A stretch of 38,041 bases of DNA, from contig NZ_JAVRHP010000029.1 of NCBI RefSeq assembly GCF_031846505.1, positions 1 to 38,041 on the forward strand. The letters are read 5' to 3'. Of this stretch, positions 15,983-24,185 are shown in pieces; within the stretch, counting starts at the first letter, position 1; each line of letters begins with the position of its first letter. The position numbers and the translations under genes were made by a program. This stretch comes from Autumnicola edwardsiae (GTDB taxonomy: Bacteria; Bacteroidota; Bacteroidia; Flavobacteriales; Flavobacteriaceae). The notes below the pieces were generated by a model. That model made no database searches. It was not told where the DNA came from and was given only the letters and a program-made list of their open reading frames with translations.

Positions 15983-16030
15983 CTAAGCGTAGAAGTAAAC
16001 ATGATGATGATGTAATTGTATTGCTCTCAT
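15983..16030 (-). CDS. hisL: his operon leader peptide
   Basis: A 15-codon ORF, MRAIQLHHHHVYFYA, with four consecutive CAT His codons followed by Val-Tyr-Phe-Tyr-Ala and TAG. When charged His-tRNA is scarce the ribosome should stall on the His run, before the sequence that forms the terminator. It sits directly behind a promoter and 40 bases before the terminator stem. No Shine-Dalgarno site precedes the ATG, and the predicted transcription start is only a few bases upstream. The assignment rests on the His run and its position. Confidence 0.9.
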   Translation of the reverse strand: MRAIQLHHHHVYFYA

Positions 16031-16038
16031 AACTGTGA

Positions 16039-16068
16039 CAAATCTAATCATAATTTTCAAAAAGCAAA
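16039..16068 (-). promoter_or_regulatory. his operon promoter
   Basis: On the minus strand TTTG (16068-16065), an 18-base spacer and TAGATTTG (16046-16039) match the bacteroidotal -33 TTTG and -7 TAnnTTTG elements. The ATG of the leader peptide is 8 bases past the -7 box. Confidence 0.8.
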
Positions 16069-16098
16069 ATAGCTTTTCTGGTTTTTATGAATTGTTTT

Positions 16099-16914
16099 TT
16101 AATTATCTCCAAGGATAAGTGGCAAACCGTTTTCTCCGGAGCCGATAATTACTGTTTTAGCATTGCCAGATTTAGCCAACTCCAATGTTGCCTGTATCCC
16201 TTTTTCCTGCAAAACTTTATCTGTTAAAGACTCACTTAAAATTCTGTTTGCACGGGCTTTACCTTCAGCGTCTATTCGCTGGCGCTCGGCCTCCTGCTCT
16301 GCTTTTGTTAAACGGAATTCATATTCCAAAGACTCTTGTTCCTGTCTCAATTTGCGTTCAATCGCATCTTTAATAGTGGACGGCAAAGAAACATCCCTTA
16401 CAAGAACCTCGTTTACCTGAACATACTGCTCTGCCAGTAAAATGTTGGTTTCTTCATAAATCTCTTTCTGAATTGCTTCTCTCTTGCTTGCATAAAGCTG
16501 CTCGGGATTATAACGCCCAACTACTGCACGAGCTGCAGATCTCACTGCTGGTTGCAATAAACGCTGAATATAAGCTTCTCCTTTTTCCTGGTGAAGTTTT
16601 CCCAGGGCGCTATATTCCGGCTGAAACCAAACTGAAGCATCTAATTTAATCTCCAGGCCATTGGAGGATAAAACTTGCATTTTTTCATCTAAGGATTGCT
16701 GGCGCACTTCATAGATAAAAACTTCGTTCCACGGGGCTACAACATGAAAACCTTCACCTAAAGGAGGCTCATCGGTAACCACACCGCCGCCAAAGGTTTT
16801 ATACAAAACTCCGGCTTCCCCGGATTCTACGGTGACCGCAGACTTTGCTATAAGAATTATTAAAAATACGGCAACAATAAATGCGGGAATTGCAATTTTC
16901 GGTAATCTTTCCAT
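16099..16914 (-). CDS. Prohibitin-family SPFH membrane protein
   Basis: 271 residues. One N-terminal transmembrane helix (IPAFIVAVFLIILIAKS) is followed by an SPFH/band-7 domain (VESGEAGVLYKTFGGGVV to about 190, with VRQQSLDEKMQVLSSNGLEI and VRDVSLPSTIKDAI) and a long charged coiled coil (RKLRQEQESLEYEFRLTKAE... about 190-235). Prohibitin-type proteins form large rings in the cytoplasmic membrane and often modulate FtsH or organise membrane domains; the target here is not known. Last gene of a three-gene unit (vWA protein - SDR - prohibitin), 30 bases after the SDR gene. The his promoter starts 30 bases past its stop, with no terminator visible between. Confidence 0.9.
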   Translation of the reverse strand: MERLPKIAIPAFIVAVFLIILIAKSAVTVESGEAGVLYKTFGGGVVTDEPPLGEGFHVVAPWNEVFIYEVRQQSLDEKMQVLSSNGLEIKLDASVWFQPEYSALGKLHQEKGEAYIQRLLQPAVRSAARAVVGRYNPEQLYASKREAIQKEIYEETNILLAEQYVQVNEVLVRDVSLPSTIKDAIERKLRQEQESLEYEFRLTKAEQEAERQRIDAEGKARANRILSESLTDKVLQEKGIQATLELAKSGNAKTVIIGSGENGLPLILGDN

Positions 16915-16944
16915 TCTTTTAATTTGATTTAAAAATTTTTGTGT

Positions 16945-17748
16945 TTAACCATTCCCGATAAAACCGGGATAAAGTGACATACCGCCATCCACAAAAATGG
17001 TGGTACCATTTACATATTCAGATTTATCTGAAGCCAGCCAAAGCACAACTTCAGAAACATCTTCGGGTTCTCCTAATCGATTGTACGGGATAAGTTTCAG
17101 CAGCTCTTTCACCTGCTTTTCATCCTTCCATACATCTTCGTTAATAGCAGTTTTTATAGCTCCGGGAGCCACGCTGTTCACACGTATAAGTTTATTTGCC
17201 ACCTCCTGAGAAAGTGTTCGCATAAATTCTGTAAGTCCGCCTTTGGCTGCAGCGTAATTGATATGGCCTGCCCACGGAATTTCCTGATGAACAGAACTCA
17301 TAAAAATTACTTTTCCGGCAGATTTGCTTACCCCTTCTACAACTCCACGTTTCAAAAAATATCGTACCGCGGCCCTGGAACAAAGAAAAGCTCCGGTCAA
17401 ATTGGTCTTTATAACAAGCTCCCAATCCTTTAAAGTCATTTCGTCCAAAGGTGCATCTTTCTGGATGCCGGCATTACTTATCAGGATATCCAAATTCTCA
17501 TAAGTATCAAAGACTTTCTCAAACATTCCCTCTACCTCGGCTTCGTCGCCAACATCTGCCCGGTGTGCAAAAGCTTCGCCACCTTCTTTTTTAATAGTTT
17601 CTACAGTATCTTTGGCTCCTTCTTCATCACTGTGATAATTCACTGCAACTTTCGCTCCTGCCCTTGCAAGATAAATAGCAACACTTTTCCCAAGGCCAGA
17701 ACTTGCTCCTGTAACCAATGCAACCTGATTTTTAAGCGATTTTTCCAT
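16945..17748 (-). CDS. SDR-family oxidoreductase, glucose 1-dehydrogenase-like
   Basis: 267 residues, classical short-chain dehydrogenase. NAD(P)-binding VTGASSGLGKS (TGxxxGxG), NAGI after the fourth strand, catalytic Ser in FMSSVHQEIPWAGHINYAAAKGG with the YxxxK pair, and PGAIKT. NYHSDEEGA after strand 2 and the C-terminal IFVDGGMSLYPGF are typical of the bacterial glucose 1-dehydrogenase group, so glucose or a related sugar is a possible substrate. The true substrate cannot be fixed from sequence. It begins 13 bases after the vWA gene. Not to be confused with the second SDR, fabG, at 20001-20747. Confidence 0.88.
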   Translation of the reverse strand: MEKSLKNQVALVTGASSGLGKSVAIYLARAGAKVAVNYHSDEEGAKDTVETIKKEGGEAFAHRADVGDEAEVEGMFEKVFDTYENLDILISNAGIQKDAPLDEMTLKDWELVIKTNLTGAFLCSRAAVRYFLKRGVVEGVSKSAGKVIFMSSVHQEIPWAGHINYAAAKGGLTEFMRTLSQEVANKLIRVNSVAPGAIKTAINEDVWKDEKQVKELLKLIPYNRLGEPEDVSEVVLWLASDKSEYVNGTTIFVDGGMSLYPGFIGNG

Positions 17749-17761
17749 AGCGAAGATTTAT

Positions 17762-19798
17762 TTAAATTAAACCGGTATATTTTCTATAAAACCACTCCGC
17801 TGCAAGCAGTGAAACCAGCAGAAACAGTAGTAAATACCAATCGATCAAAGGTACTGTTTTTTCACGGCTTTTTTGCACCGGAAGAAAACGTTTATCCTCC
17901 AGAAGATCCTGAATCAATTCTTCTGCAAAATTAGGAAAATAAAGCGCTGTATTATTATTTCCGGCCAAAGCACGCAGCTTTTCAATATCTGCTGAAATAA
18001 ATTGCTGTTCTACATCAAAATCTATAACTGTGAAGCCTCCGTTTTCTGAAATTGTTGAATTTTCAGCCTTTATTTTAAAAGAATATTCTCCAGCTTCGAT
18101 ATTCCCCAGGTCAACTTCATAATGGTTATTCCTTAGCAATAACGGAAATTCAAGAATTTCTTCGGTTTCCTCATTTTTAAGCTGAATTTCCATTCTTGCT
18201 CGTGGATCAAACTCATAATTCTCATCAAAATATTGAGCAGAAATGGCTATGCTGTTATTTCCGTAGTAAAAAGTTTCATAATCCACTGTTAAGCGATCAT
18301 TTCTTGTCTTAGAAGATAAATTCTGAATTATTTTTCCTAAAAAGTCGTCAAATTGCCGAAAATTGCCATTTTCCAGGTAGGATTGTGAACGCCATTTCCA
18401 GATATTCTCACCAAACAAAACCCCTTGTTTTGAAGAATTTTTATCTGAAACAGCCAGTAAAGGTTGCTCTGTTTCTATTCCTTCTATTTGCTGAAACAAA
18501 AGTATATTAAATGAATTATTTAAAAATTCTATACTGCCAAAGTTGTCCTGCAAGGGAGGAAAATCTTCAAAACCAATATCTTTAAACTGAAATTTATTGA
18601 AGTTGTTATTTATAAAAGGAAAAATGTCCAGTTCCTGAAAAGATGCATCTTTCTGAAAATGCTCCTGAACCATATTAAGGAAATTCCAGTCAGTTTTTGT
18701 TCCTGTCACCAGAAAAGAGTTTAAATTTTTTTGCTGAATTTCTTCAAATATTGACTTAAAGCTATTATTTGGCTGATAAATTATAATTAATTGATAATCT
18801 TCTAATTGTAAATTACCAGAATCAATATATTTAATAATTGCCTGCCGTTGTTCGTTAGATTCGATCGACTTTTTTAGGGCACCAAGATCGGGATGTGCAA
18901 TTGCAGAAAGAATTATAACATTGGTTCTTTCATCTATAACTTCTACAGCAAATTTTTCAGCATTATTGCCTTTATTCTTTTCATTTTCCAGAGGAACAAT
19001 TTCAGCTTCATAAGTCAGCACTCCAAGTTGCGAAGCGGCCAATGTCGTATTGAAAATTGCAGAATTCTGAGCTTCACTAAATTCAACTTCTTCAGAATAA
19101 ATAATATTCTCCCCAGACCGGATTATAAAATTTGTAGAAACATTTTCTTCGCCGGTGTAGTTAACAATAGCCTCTACAGGAAATTGATTGTTCAAAAATG
19201 CATAGCGATTCACATTTAAGTTCGATAATTGCAAATCTGAATACCGCGCCGTATCCCCAACAACCATCGGAAAAATGGAAGAGTTATCGCCAGCTTTAAA
19301 ATATTGATAATCCCGACCTATAGTCTGATTGCCATCTGAAATTAAAACCATTGCAGTATTTTCCCTGCGGTATAATTTATTAATCTGATTTAGCGCTGCG
19401 GAAATATCGGTTTGAGGCGCTTCAAAAGACAAGTTACCACCTGTAGAGAGTTGTTGCCCAAAACCGACTTGCTGCACATTAAACCGCTCCTGAATATCTT
19501 CGTTTTGCTCGATCTGCTGAACGATAGCCCGCACCGTATCAGCCTGCTCCAAATGTGCAATAGATTCCGAATCGTCTACTGCCAGCACCAGGTTGGCCTT
19601 TTCGAGTTCGTAAGTAGTTGAGGAAATTTCCGGATTAATAAGCAGGAGCAGCAATATAAAAACCGACAAAAAGCGGAGCGAAAAAAAAATATAATTGTTT
19701 CTGGTTCTTTTATTATTCCTAAAGAGATATTGAAAAAAAGCAAACCCCAGCGCGAAGATCGCAGCCAGGGCTATAAATAAAATAGTGCTTATTTCCAT
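17762..19798 (-). CDS. Membrane-anchored vWA-domain protein
   Basis: 678 residues. Two N-terminal transmembrane helices (about 5-25 and 40-58), then a von Willebrand A domain with a MIDAS-like DDSES motif (about 75-80) and MVLISDGNQT, a large extracytoplasmic region rich in Asn/Gln/Phe with an Ig-like segment (MEIQLKNEETEEILEFPLLL..., about 540-610), and a C-terminal helix LIDWYLLLFLLVSLLAAEWF. The layout resembles the large BatA/BatB-like or aerotolerance-type membrane proteins common in Bacteroidota. The function of this subgroup is not established. It heads the vWA-SDR-prohibitin unit; its upstream gap is filled by repeats, and no promoter could be chosen. Confidence 0.8.
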   Translation of the reverse strand: MEISTILFIALAAIFALGFAFFQYLFRNNKRTRNNYIFFSLRFLSVFILLLLLINPEISSTTYELEKANLVLAVDDSESIAHLEQADTVRAIVQQIEQNEDIQERFNVQQVGFGQQLSTGGNLSFEAPQTDISAALNQINKLYRRENTAMVLISDGNQTIGRDYQYFKAGDNSSIFPMVVGDTARYSDLQLSNLNVNRYAFLNNQFPVEAIVNYTGEENVSTNFIIRSGENIIYSEEVEFSEAQNSAIFNTTLAASQLGVLTYEAEIVPLENEKNKGNNAEKFAVEVIDERTNVIILSAIAHPDLGALKKSIESNEQRQAIIKYIDSGNLQLEDYQLIIIYQPNNSFKSIFEEIQQKNLNSFLVTGTKTDWNFLNMVQEHFQKDASFQELDIFPFINNNFNKFQFKDIGFEDFPPLQDNFGSIEFLNNSFNILLFQQIEGIETEQPLLAVSDKNSSKQGVLFGENIWKWRSQSYLENGNFRQFDDFLGKIIQNLSSKTRNDRLTVDYETFYYGNNSIAISAQYFDENYEFDPRARMEIQLKNEETEEILEFPLLLRNNHYEVDLGNIEAGEYSFKIKAENSTISENGGFTVIDFDVEQQFISADIEKLRALAGNNNTALYFPNFAEELIQDLLEDKRFLPVQKSREKTVPLIDWYLLLFLLVSLLAAEWFYRKYTGLI

Positions 19799-19800
19799 TG

Positions 19801-20000
19801 GAAGTAAGAGGTATGAGATACGAAGTTAGAAGGTAGAACTACGGAATACGGGATTAGAAGTAGGAGATTAGAAGTTAGAAGTGAAAAACCGATGAAGTCT
19901 GAAACACCTGATGTAGGGTTAAAAAGGAAAAAATATAGCTAAGAGTTTCCTTGATCTTAGATTTCTAACCTCGTACTTCGCACCTCTAATTTCTAACCTC
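19801..20000. repeat. Inverted AGAAGT-type repeat arms without a gene
   Basis: From 19801 to about 19885 the plus strand has degenerate repeats of GAAGTTAGAAGGTAGAACTA and GGATTAGAAGTAGGAGATTA type. From about 19967 to 20000 the complement of the same units is seen (TTTCTAACCTCGTACTTCGC). The two arms are inverted and enclose only about 80 unremarkable bases. The same arms bracket the S23 gene in the his operon. Confidence 0.6.
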
Positions 20001-20747
20001 CTAAGTTAGCATTCCGCCGTTTACATGCAGTACCTGTCCTGTCACGTACGTACTAAGGTCGCTTCCTAAAAATACGCAGGCATTGGCGATATCTTCCGGT
20101 GTACCACCTCTTTTTAGCGGAATGGAATCTCTCCAGCCCTCTACAGTTTTCTCGTCCAGTTTTTCAGTCATTTCAGTTTCAATGAATCCCGGCGCGATAA
20201 CGTTAGTGCGAATATTTCTTGAACCAAGTTCCAGAGCCATAGATTTGGAGAAACCTATTATTCCCGCTTTGGAAGCTGCATAATTCGCCTGACCGGCATT
20301 TCCTTTAACTCCAACCACTGAACTCATATTAATAATACTGCCGCTTCTTTGCTTAAGCATGGTACGCTGAATAGCTTTCGTCATATTAAAAATTGACTTC
20401 AGGTTCACCTCGATTACCTGGTCAAAATCTTCTTCACTCATTCGCATAAGCAAATTATCTTTGGTAATCCCCGCGTTGTTAACAAGCACGTCTATGGCAC
20501 CAAAATCTTCAGCAACATTCTTTATTAATTCCTGAGCTTCCTCAAAACTGGCAGCGTTGGATTTATATCCTTTGGCTTTGATTCCCATTCCCGATAATTC
20601 TTTTTCCAGCTCTTCGGCAGCTTGTGCTGAAGAGGCATACGTAAAAGCAACATTAGCACCGTGTTCTGCAAAAACTTTAGCTATTCCTCTACCGATTCCG
20701 CGGCTTCCACCTGTAATTATCGCATTTTTTCCTTCTAATAATTTCAT
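20001..20747 (-). CDS. fabG: 3-oxoacyl-ACP reductase
   Basis: 248 residues, the standard FabG length. It reduces 3-oxoacyl-ACP with NADPH in fatty-acid elongation. Motifs: ITGGSRGIGRGIA, NNAGITKDNLLMRM, catalytic SSVVGVKGNAGQANYAASKAG (Ser, Tyr, Lys), and the C-terminal VTGQVLHVNGGM, which is diagnostic for FabG. It has its own promoter and lies between sucD and the repeat-filled gap. Confidence 0.94.
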   Translation of the reverse strand: MKLLEGKNAIITGGSRGIGRGIAKVFAEHGANVAFTYASSAQAAEELEKELSGMGIKAKGYKSNAASFEEAQELIKNVAEDFGAIDVLVNNAGITKDNLLMRMSEEDFDQVIEVNLKSIFNMTKAIQRTMLKQRSGSIINMSSVVGVKGNAGQANYAASKAGIIGFSKSMALELGSRNIRTNVIAPGFIETEMTEKLDEKTVEGWRDSIPLKRGGTPEDIANACVFLGSDLSTYVTGQVLHVNGGMLT

Positions 20748-20776
20748 AAATTAATTGCTTAGATTGTATTGTAGCT

Positions 20777-20784
20777 CAAATATA
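20777..20784 (-). promoter_or_regulatory. fabG promoter -7 element
   Basis: TATATTTG on the minus strand, 29 bases before the fabG ATG, is a perfect TAnnTTTG box. The -33 TTTG is not clear. Confidence 0.6.
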
Positions 20785-20805
20785 GCAAAACCAAAAAGGT
20801 AAGAA

Positions 20806-20852
20806 ATGAAAAATCCTTCTGAAATTACCAGTTGGGATAATTCCAGAAGGAT
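20806..20852 (-). terminator. Terminator after sucD
   Basis: A long hairpin on the minus strand: ATCCTTCTG (20852-20844), a mismatch, AATTA (20842-20838), a 10-base loop, TAATT (20827-20823), a mismatch and CAGAAGGAT (20821-20813), followed by T residues to 20809. It separates sucD from fabG. Confidence 0.85.
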
Positions 20853-20871
20853 AAGCTTTTTATATTAATAT

Positions 20872-21747
20872 TTAGCCGTTTAAAACCTCAGCTACTTTTT
20901 TACCAATTTCAGCAGGGGAATCCACAACGTGAATTCCGTTCTCTTTTAAAATAGCTTTTTTAGCCTGTGCAGTATCTTCACTACCTCCAACGATAGCTCC
21001 GGCGTGGCCCATTGTTCTTCCTGCAGGTGCAGTTTCCCCGGCTATAAATCCTATAACAGGCTTTTTATTTCCGTTTGCTTTTACCCACTGAGCAGCATCG
21101 GCTTCCAATTGTCCACCAATCTCACCAATCATTACAATACATTCTGTTTCATCGTCGTTCATCAATAACTCCACAGCTTCTTTTGTGGTAGTTCCAATGA
21201 TTGGATCTCCGCCAATACCAATGGCTGTAGTGATTCCCAGACCTTGTTTTACAACCTGATCTGCTGCTTCATAAGTAAGTGTCCCAGATTTTGAAACGAT
21301 TCCTACTTTTCCTTTTTTGAAGACAAATCCAGGCATGATCCCTACTTTTGCTTCTCCGGGAGTGATTACTCCGGGACAGTTAGGGCCAATTAAACGGCAA
21401 TCTTTATGTTTTATATATTCTGAAGCTTTCACCATATCGGCAACCGGAATTCCTTCAGTAATTGTAATAATCACCTTAATTCCCGCATCTGCAGCTTCCA
21501 TAATAGCATCTGCAGCGAATGCCGGTGGCACAAAAATGATTGAAACATCTGCTCCTACTTTTTCCACAGCTTCAGAAACTGTATTAAAAACAGGTTTGTC
21601 AAGGTGTTTACTACCCCCTTTTCCGGGAGTTACACCACCAACAACATTAGTTCCGTATTCTATCATTTGTTCTGCATGAAAAGTACCTTCACTTCCGGTA
21701 AACCCCTGCACGATTATCTTTGAATCTTTATTTACTAAAACGCTCAT
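20872..21747 (-). CDS. sucD: Succinyl-CoA ligase, alpha subunit
   Basis: 291 residues, full length. With SucC (not in the window) it interconverts succinyl-CoA and succinate with ATP or GTP formation. CoA-binding Rossmann part: KIIVQGFTGSEGTFHAEQM, FVPPAFAADAI, GPNCPGVITPGE. Ligase part: VSKSGTLTYEAADQ, IGIGGDPIIGT, and the phosphohistidine in TMGHAGAIV (about residue 246). It stands alone here with its own promoter and terminator. Confidence 0.97.
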   Translation of the reverse strand: MSVLVNKDSKIIVQGFTGSEGTFHAEQMIEYGTNVVGGVTPGKGGSKHLDKPVFNTVSEAVEKVGADVSIIFVPPAFAADAIMEAADAGIKVIITITEGIPVADMVKASEYIKHKDCRLIGPNCPGVITPGEAKVGIMPGFVFKKGKVGIVSKSGTLTYEAADQVVKQGLGITTAIGIGGDPIIGTTTKEAVELLMNDDETECIVMIGEIGGQLEADAAQWVKANGNKKPVIGFIAGETAPAGRTMGHAGAIVGGSEDTAQAKKAILKENGIHVVDSPAEIGKKVAEVLNG

Positions 21748-21772
21748 AAATATGTATTGATTTTTGCGATAA

Positions 21773-21780
21773 CAAAAGTA
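21773..21780 (-). promoter_or_regulatory. sucD promoter -7 element
   Basis: TACTTTTG on the minus strand, 25 bases before the sucD ATG, matches TAnnTTTG. A TTTA-rich stretch lies upstream but no clean -33 TTTG. The rest of the gap to 22016 has no gene; it contains AAAATGGCAATTTTCG (21901-21916), shared with the repeat at 33761-33815. Confidence 0.55.
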
Positions 21781-22016
21781 AGTTTTTAAAAATAAAGTTT
21801 AAAGCCTTTTAGAAAGTTTATTGACAGAAGTTGAGCGGCAGGTACTACTTAATTAGTTCTGAAAATGAGCCGAAAATTTAAACAGCTTAAAGATACTGCC
21901 AAAAATGGCAATTTTCGACATCCTGTCTAAAGCTTGCTGAACAGCAGTATCCTACTACAATTAATCCTGAAAAATAAAAGGAAAGATTTCAGCTGAAGCT
22001 AAAAAAATAGATAAAG

Positions 22017-22385
22017 CTAATCTGCCAGCTGACTAAATTGGTGACCTTTATATAATTTATCGTTCCTTAATTCCCATATGGCCATAAAATGCGCGATCGG
22101 AATTTCTTCATCGGGGTTCTCGATAGTATTTCCATGGTAAGTGAAATCGATAACGACCTGGTGGCCTTCCTGAAGAACATTTTTAATTTCTATTCTTAAA
22201 AATTCATAAGAACTGGCCATTTCTGCAGCAAACGCAGCAATATCTTCAAAATTCATTAATCGCAGGCCTGTACTGCTATTCCAGGATAGTTCGACCTCAG
22301 GATGGAGGTACTTTTTTGCTACATCAGGATCTGTATAAAAACATTCGTAGAATTTTTCGATTATTTCTTTTTCCTGTATGCTCAT
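22017..22385 (-). CDS. SnoaL-like / NTF2-fold small protein
   Basis: 122 residues with the cone-shaped NTF2-like pattern: an N-terminal helix pair (EKEIIEKFYECFY.DPDVAKKYLHPEVELSW), then FEDIAAFAAEMASSYEFLRIEIKNVLQEG, VVIDFTYHGNT and a final HFMAIWELRNDKLYKGHQFSQL. Such proteins are isomerases, hydrolases or ligand-binding; the activity is not predictable here. It starts 5 bases after the second lpxD-like gene and is probably translated from the same message. Cytoplasmic, no signal peptide. Confidence 0.8.
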   Translation of the reverse strand: MSIQEKEIIEKFYECFYTDPDVAKKYLHPEVELSWNSSTGLRLMNFEDIAAFAAEMASSYEFLRIEIKNVLQEGHQVVIDFTYHGNTIENPDEEIPIAHFMAIWELRNDKLYKGHQFSQLAD

Positions 22386-22390
22386 ATCCG

Positions 22391-23320
22391 CTATTTTAAT
22401 TTGGCGATCAAGTTAGGTAATTGTCGTAAAAGTGCCAACTCTTTTAATTTTGCCCTGGCTTCCATAGCAGGATTTCCGGTATAGGTTTTTCCTTCTTGTG
22501 TAGATTTGGTGATACCGGCCTTTCCCATTAAAACTCCTCCTTTTTTTACTACAATGCCACTGCGCATTCCCACCTGGCCCCAAACAGTAACTTCATCTTC
22601 AATTATTACTGCCCCGGCAATCCCCACCTGTGATGCGATAAGGCATCTTTGCCCGATCACAGTATCGTGGCCAATCTGGATAAGGTTATCCAGTTTTGTG
22701 CCCTCGCCAATCGTGGTATCTCCGGTTACTCCTTTGTCTATCGTGCAATTTGCACCAATGTCCACATTGTTTTTTATAACTACCCTTCCGCCCGATTTTA
22801 ACTTATCGAAGCCTTCAGGACGGTTTTTATAATAGAATGCATCGCCTCCCAATACAGTTCCGGAATGTATAGTTACATTATTCCCGATTACTGCATTATC
22901 GTAAATACTAACATTGCTATGAATAAGGCAATTATCGCCAACTACAACATTATTTCCTATAAAAACATTCGGCTGAATAATGGTATTCTCCCCGATTTTA
23001 GCTGAAGGAGAAATATTTTTTTCAGACTTCTGAAAAGGCCTGAAATAATCGGTGAGTTTATTAAAATCCCTGAAAGGATCATCTGAAATCAGCAATGCTT
23101 TTCCTTCAGGGCAGTCCACTTCTTTGTTAATAAGTACAATAGTTGCTGCAGAATTTAATGCCTTCTCGTAATATTTGGGATGATCTACAAAAACAATGTC
23201 ACCCGGTGTTACTACATGAATTTCATTCATTCCCTCTACCGGAAAATTTTCATCTCCCACATATCTACAGGAGAGAATTGTAGCAATTTGTTTTAATGTA
23301 TGTTTTTGCTGAAATTTCAT
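22391..23320 (-). CDS. Second LpxD-like UDP-acyl-glucosamine N-acyltransferase
   Basis: 309 residues. An N-terminal uridine-binding-like domain (about 1-100, with VEGMNEIHVVTPGDIVFVDH) is followed by left-handed beta-helix hexapeptide repeats (about 110-270). The catalytic-type His is present in LDNLIQIGHDTVIGQRCLIA, and VTVWGQVGMRSG follows. It is shorter than the lpxD at 26367-27395 and lacks part of the C-terminal coil (ends ALLRQLPNLIAKLK). As a paralogue it could add a different acyl chain or act on another nucleotide sugar; the sequence does not decide. It follows efp after a 290-base repeat-bearing gap. Confidence 0.85.
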   Translation of the reverse strand: MKFQQKHTLKQIATILSCRYVGDENFPVEGMNEIHVVTPGDIVFVDHPKYYEKALNSAATIVLINKEVDCPEGKALLISDDPFRDFNKLTDYFRPFQKSEKNISPSAKIGENTIIQPNVFIGNNVVVGDNCLIHSNVSIYDNAVIGNNVTIHSGTVLGGDAFYYKNRPEGFDKLKSGGRVVIKNNVDIGANCTIDKGVTGDTTIGEGTKLDNLIQIGHDTVIGQRCLIASQVGIAGAVIIEDEVTVWGQVGMRSGIVVKKGGVLMGKAGITKSTQEGKTYTGNPAMEARAKLKELALLRQLPNLIAKLK

Positions 23321-23610
23321 TTCTTAGTCTTTAGACACTGGACGATAGACTGTGGACAATTATTTTAAATTCTAAATTCTGAATTCTAAACTCTAAATTC
23401 TACATCTTATACACCTCTCCACTTTCCCCTTTTTTCCCGCGGATTACGCAGATAAGCGCAGAAGAAACTTACATTTTTCGTCAGGAATCCAAGAATATGA
23501 TTTGTCAGACTAAACAAATAATCCCGGACGGCAGGTTAATTAAAAATTCAAAACTTAAAATTAAAAATTTTTATTTTCTTCATTCTTCAATTCTCACTCT
23601 CCACTACAAC
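23321..23610. repeat. Repeat-bearing gap between efp and the second lpxD-like gene
   Basis: No gene. The stretch strings together low-complexity families: TTAGACACTGGACGATAGAC near 23331, AATTCTAAATTCTGAATTCT near 23366-23400, CCGCGGATTACGCAGATAAG near 23437 (related to CCGCCGATTTCGCTGATTTT at 34011) and AAAATTCAAAACTTAAAATT near 23543. These look like spreading non-coding repeats rather than regulatory DNA. Confidence 0.5.
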
Positions 23611-24177
23611 CTATTCCTTCATTCGTTCCTTGTAAGTTCCTTTCTCAGTTTCCACTTTTATTTTATCTCCTTCATTTATAAACAACGGAACGTTTACCTC
23701 GGCACCGGTTTCTAAAGTGGCCGGTTTAGTGGCATTTGTGGCTGTGTTCCCTTTAACACCCGGCTCTGTATGTGTGACTTCCAACACTACACTGGCCGGC
23801 ATTTCTACAGAAAGTGGCGCATTATCTTCTGTATTGATCAAGACCGTAACAACTTCACCTTCTTTTAGAAGATTTGGCATATCCAGTGCATTTTCGGTAA
23901 GGCGTATTTGCGTGTAATCTTCTACATTCATGAAGTGGTAAAATTCGCCATCCTGGTATAAAAACTGAAATTTATGTGTTTCTACCCGCACATCTTCAAT
24001 TTTATGTCCTGCTGAAAAAGTATTGTCTATTACTTTACCAGTAGTTACACTCTTTAATTTTGTGCGAACGAAAGCCGGACCTTTTCCCGGTTTTACATGT
24101 AAAAATTCTGTTATTTTAAATATATCGTGATTGTATCGAATACATAATCCTTTCCTGATATCACTAGTACTTGCCAT
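23611..24177 (-). CDS. efp: Elongation factor P
   Basis: 188 residues, standard length. Relieves ribosome stalling at polyproline. KOW-like domain I with the modified-loop residue Lys32 in HVKPGKGPAFVRTKL, OB domains II and III with NTFSAGHKIEDVRVE, FLYQDGEFYHFMN and the C-terminal LFINEGDKIKVETEKGTY. In bacteria with EpmA the tip Lys is beta-lysylated; whether this strain modifies Lys32 is unknown. It starts 8 bases after lpxA. Confidence 0.96.
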   Translation of the reverse strand: MASTSDIRKGLCIRYNHDIFKITEFLHVKPGKGPAFVRTKLKSVTTGKVIDNTFSAGHKIEDVRVETHKFQFLYQDGEFYHFMNVEDYTQIRLTENALDMPNLLKEGEVVTVLINTEDNAPLSVEMPASVVLEVTHTEPGVKGNTATNATKPATLETGAEVNVPLFINEGDKIKVETEKGTYKERMKE

Positions 24178-24185
24178 TTTTAAAA

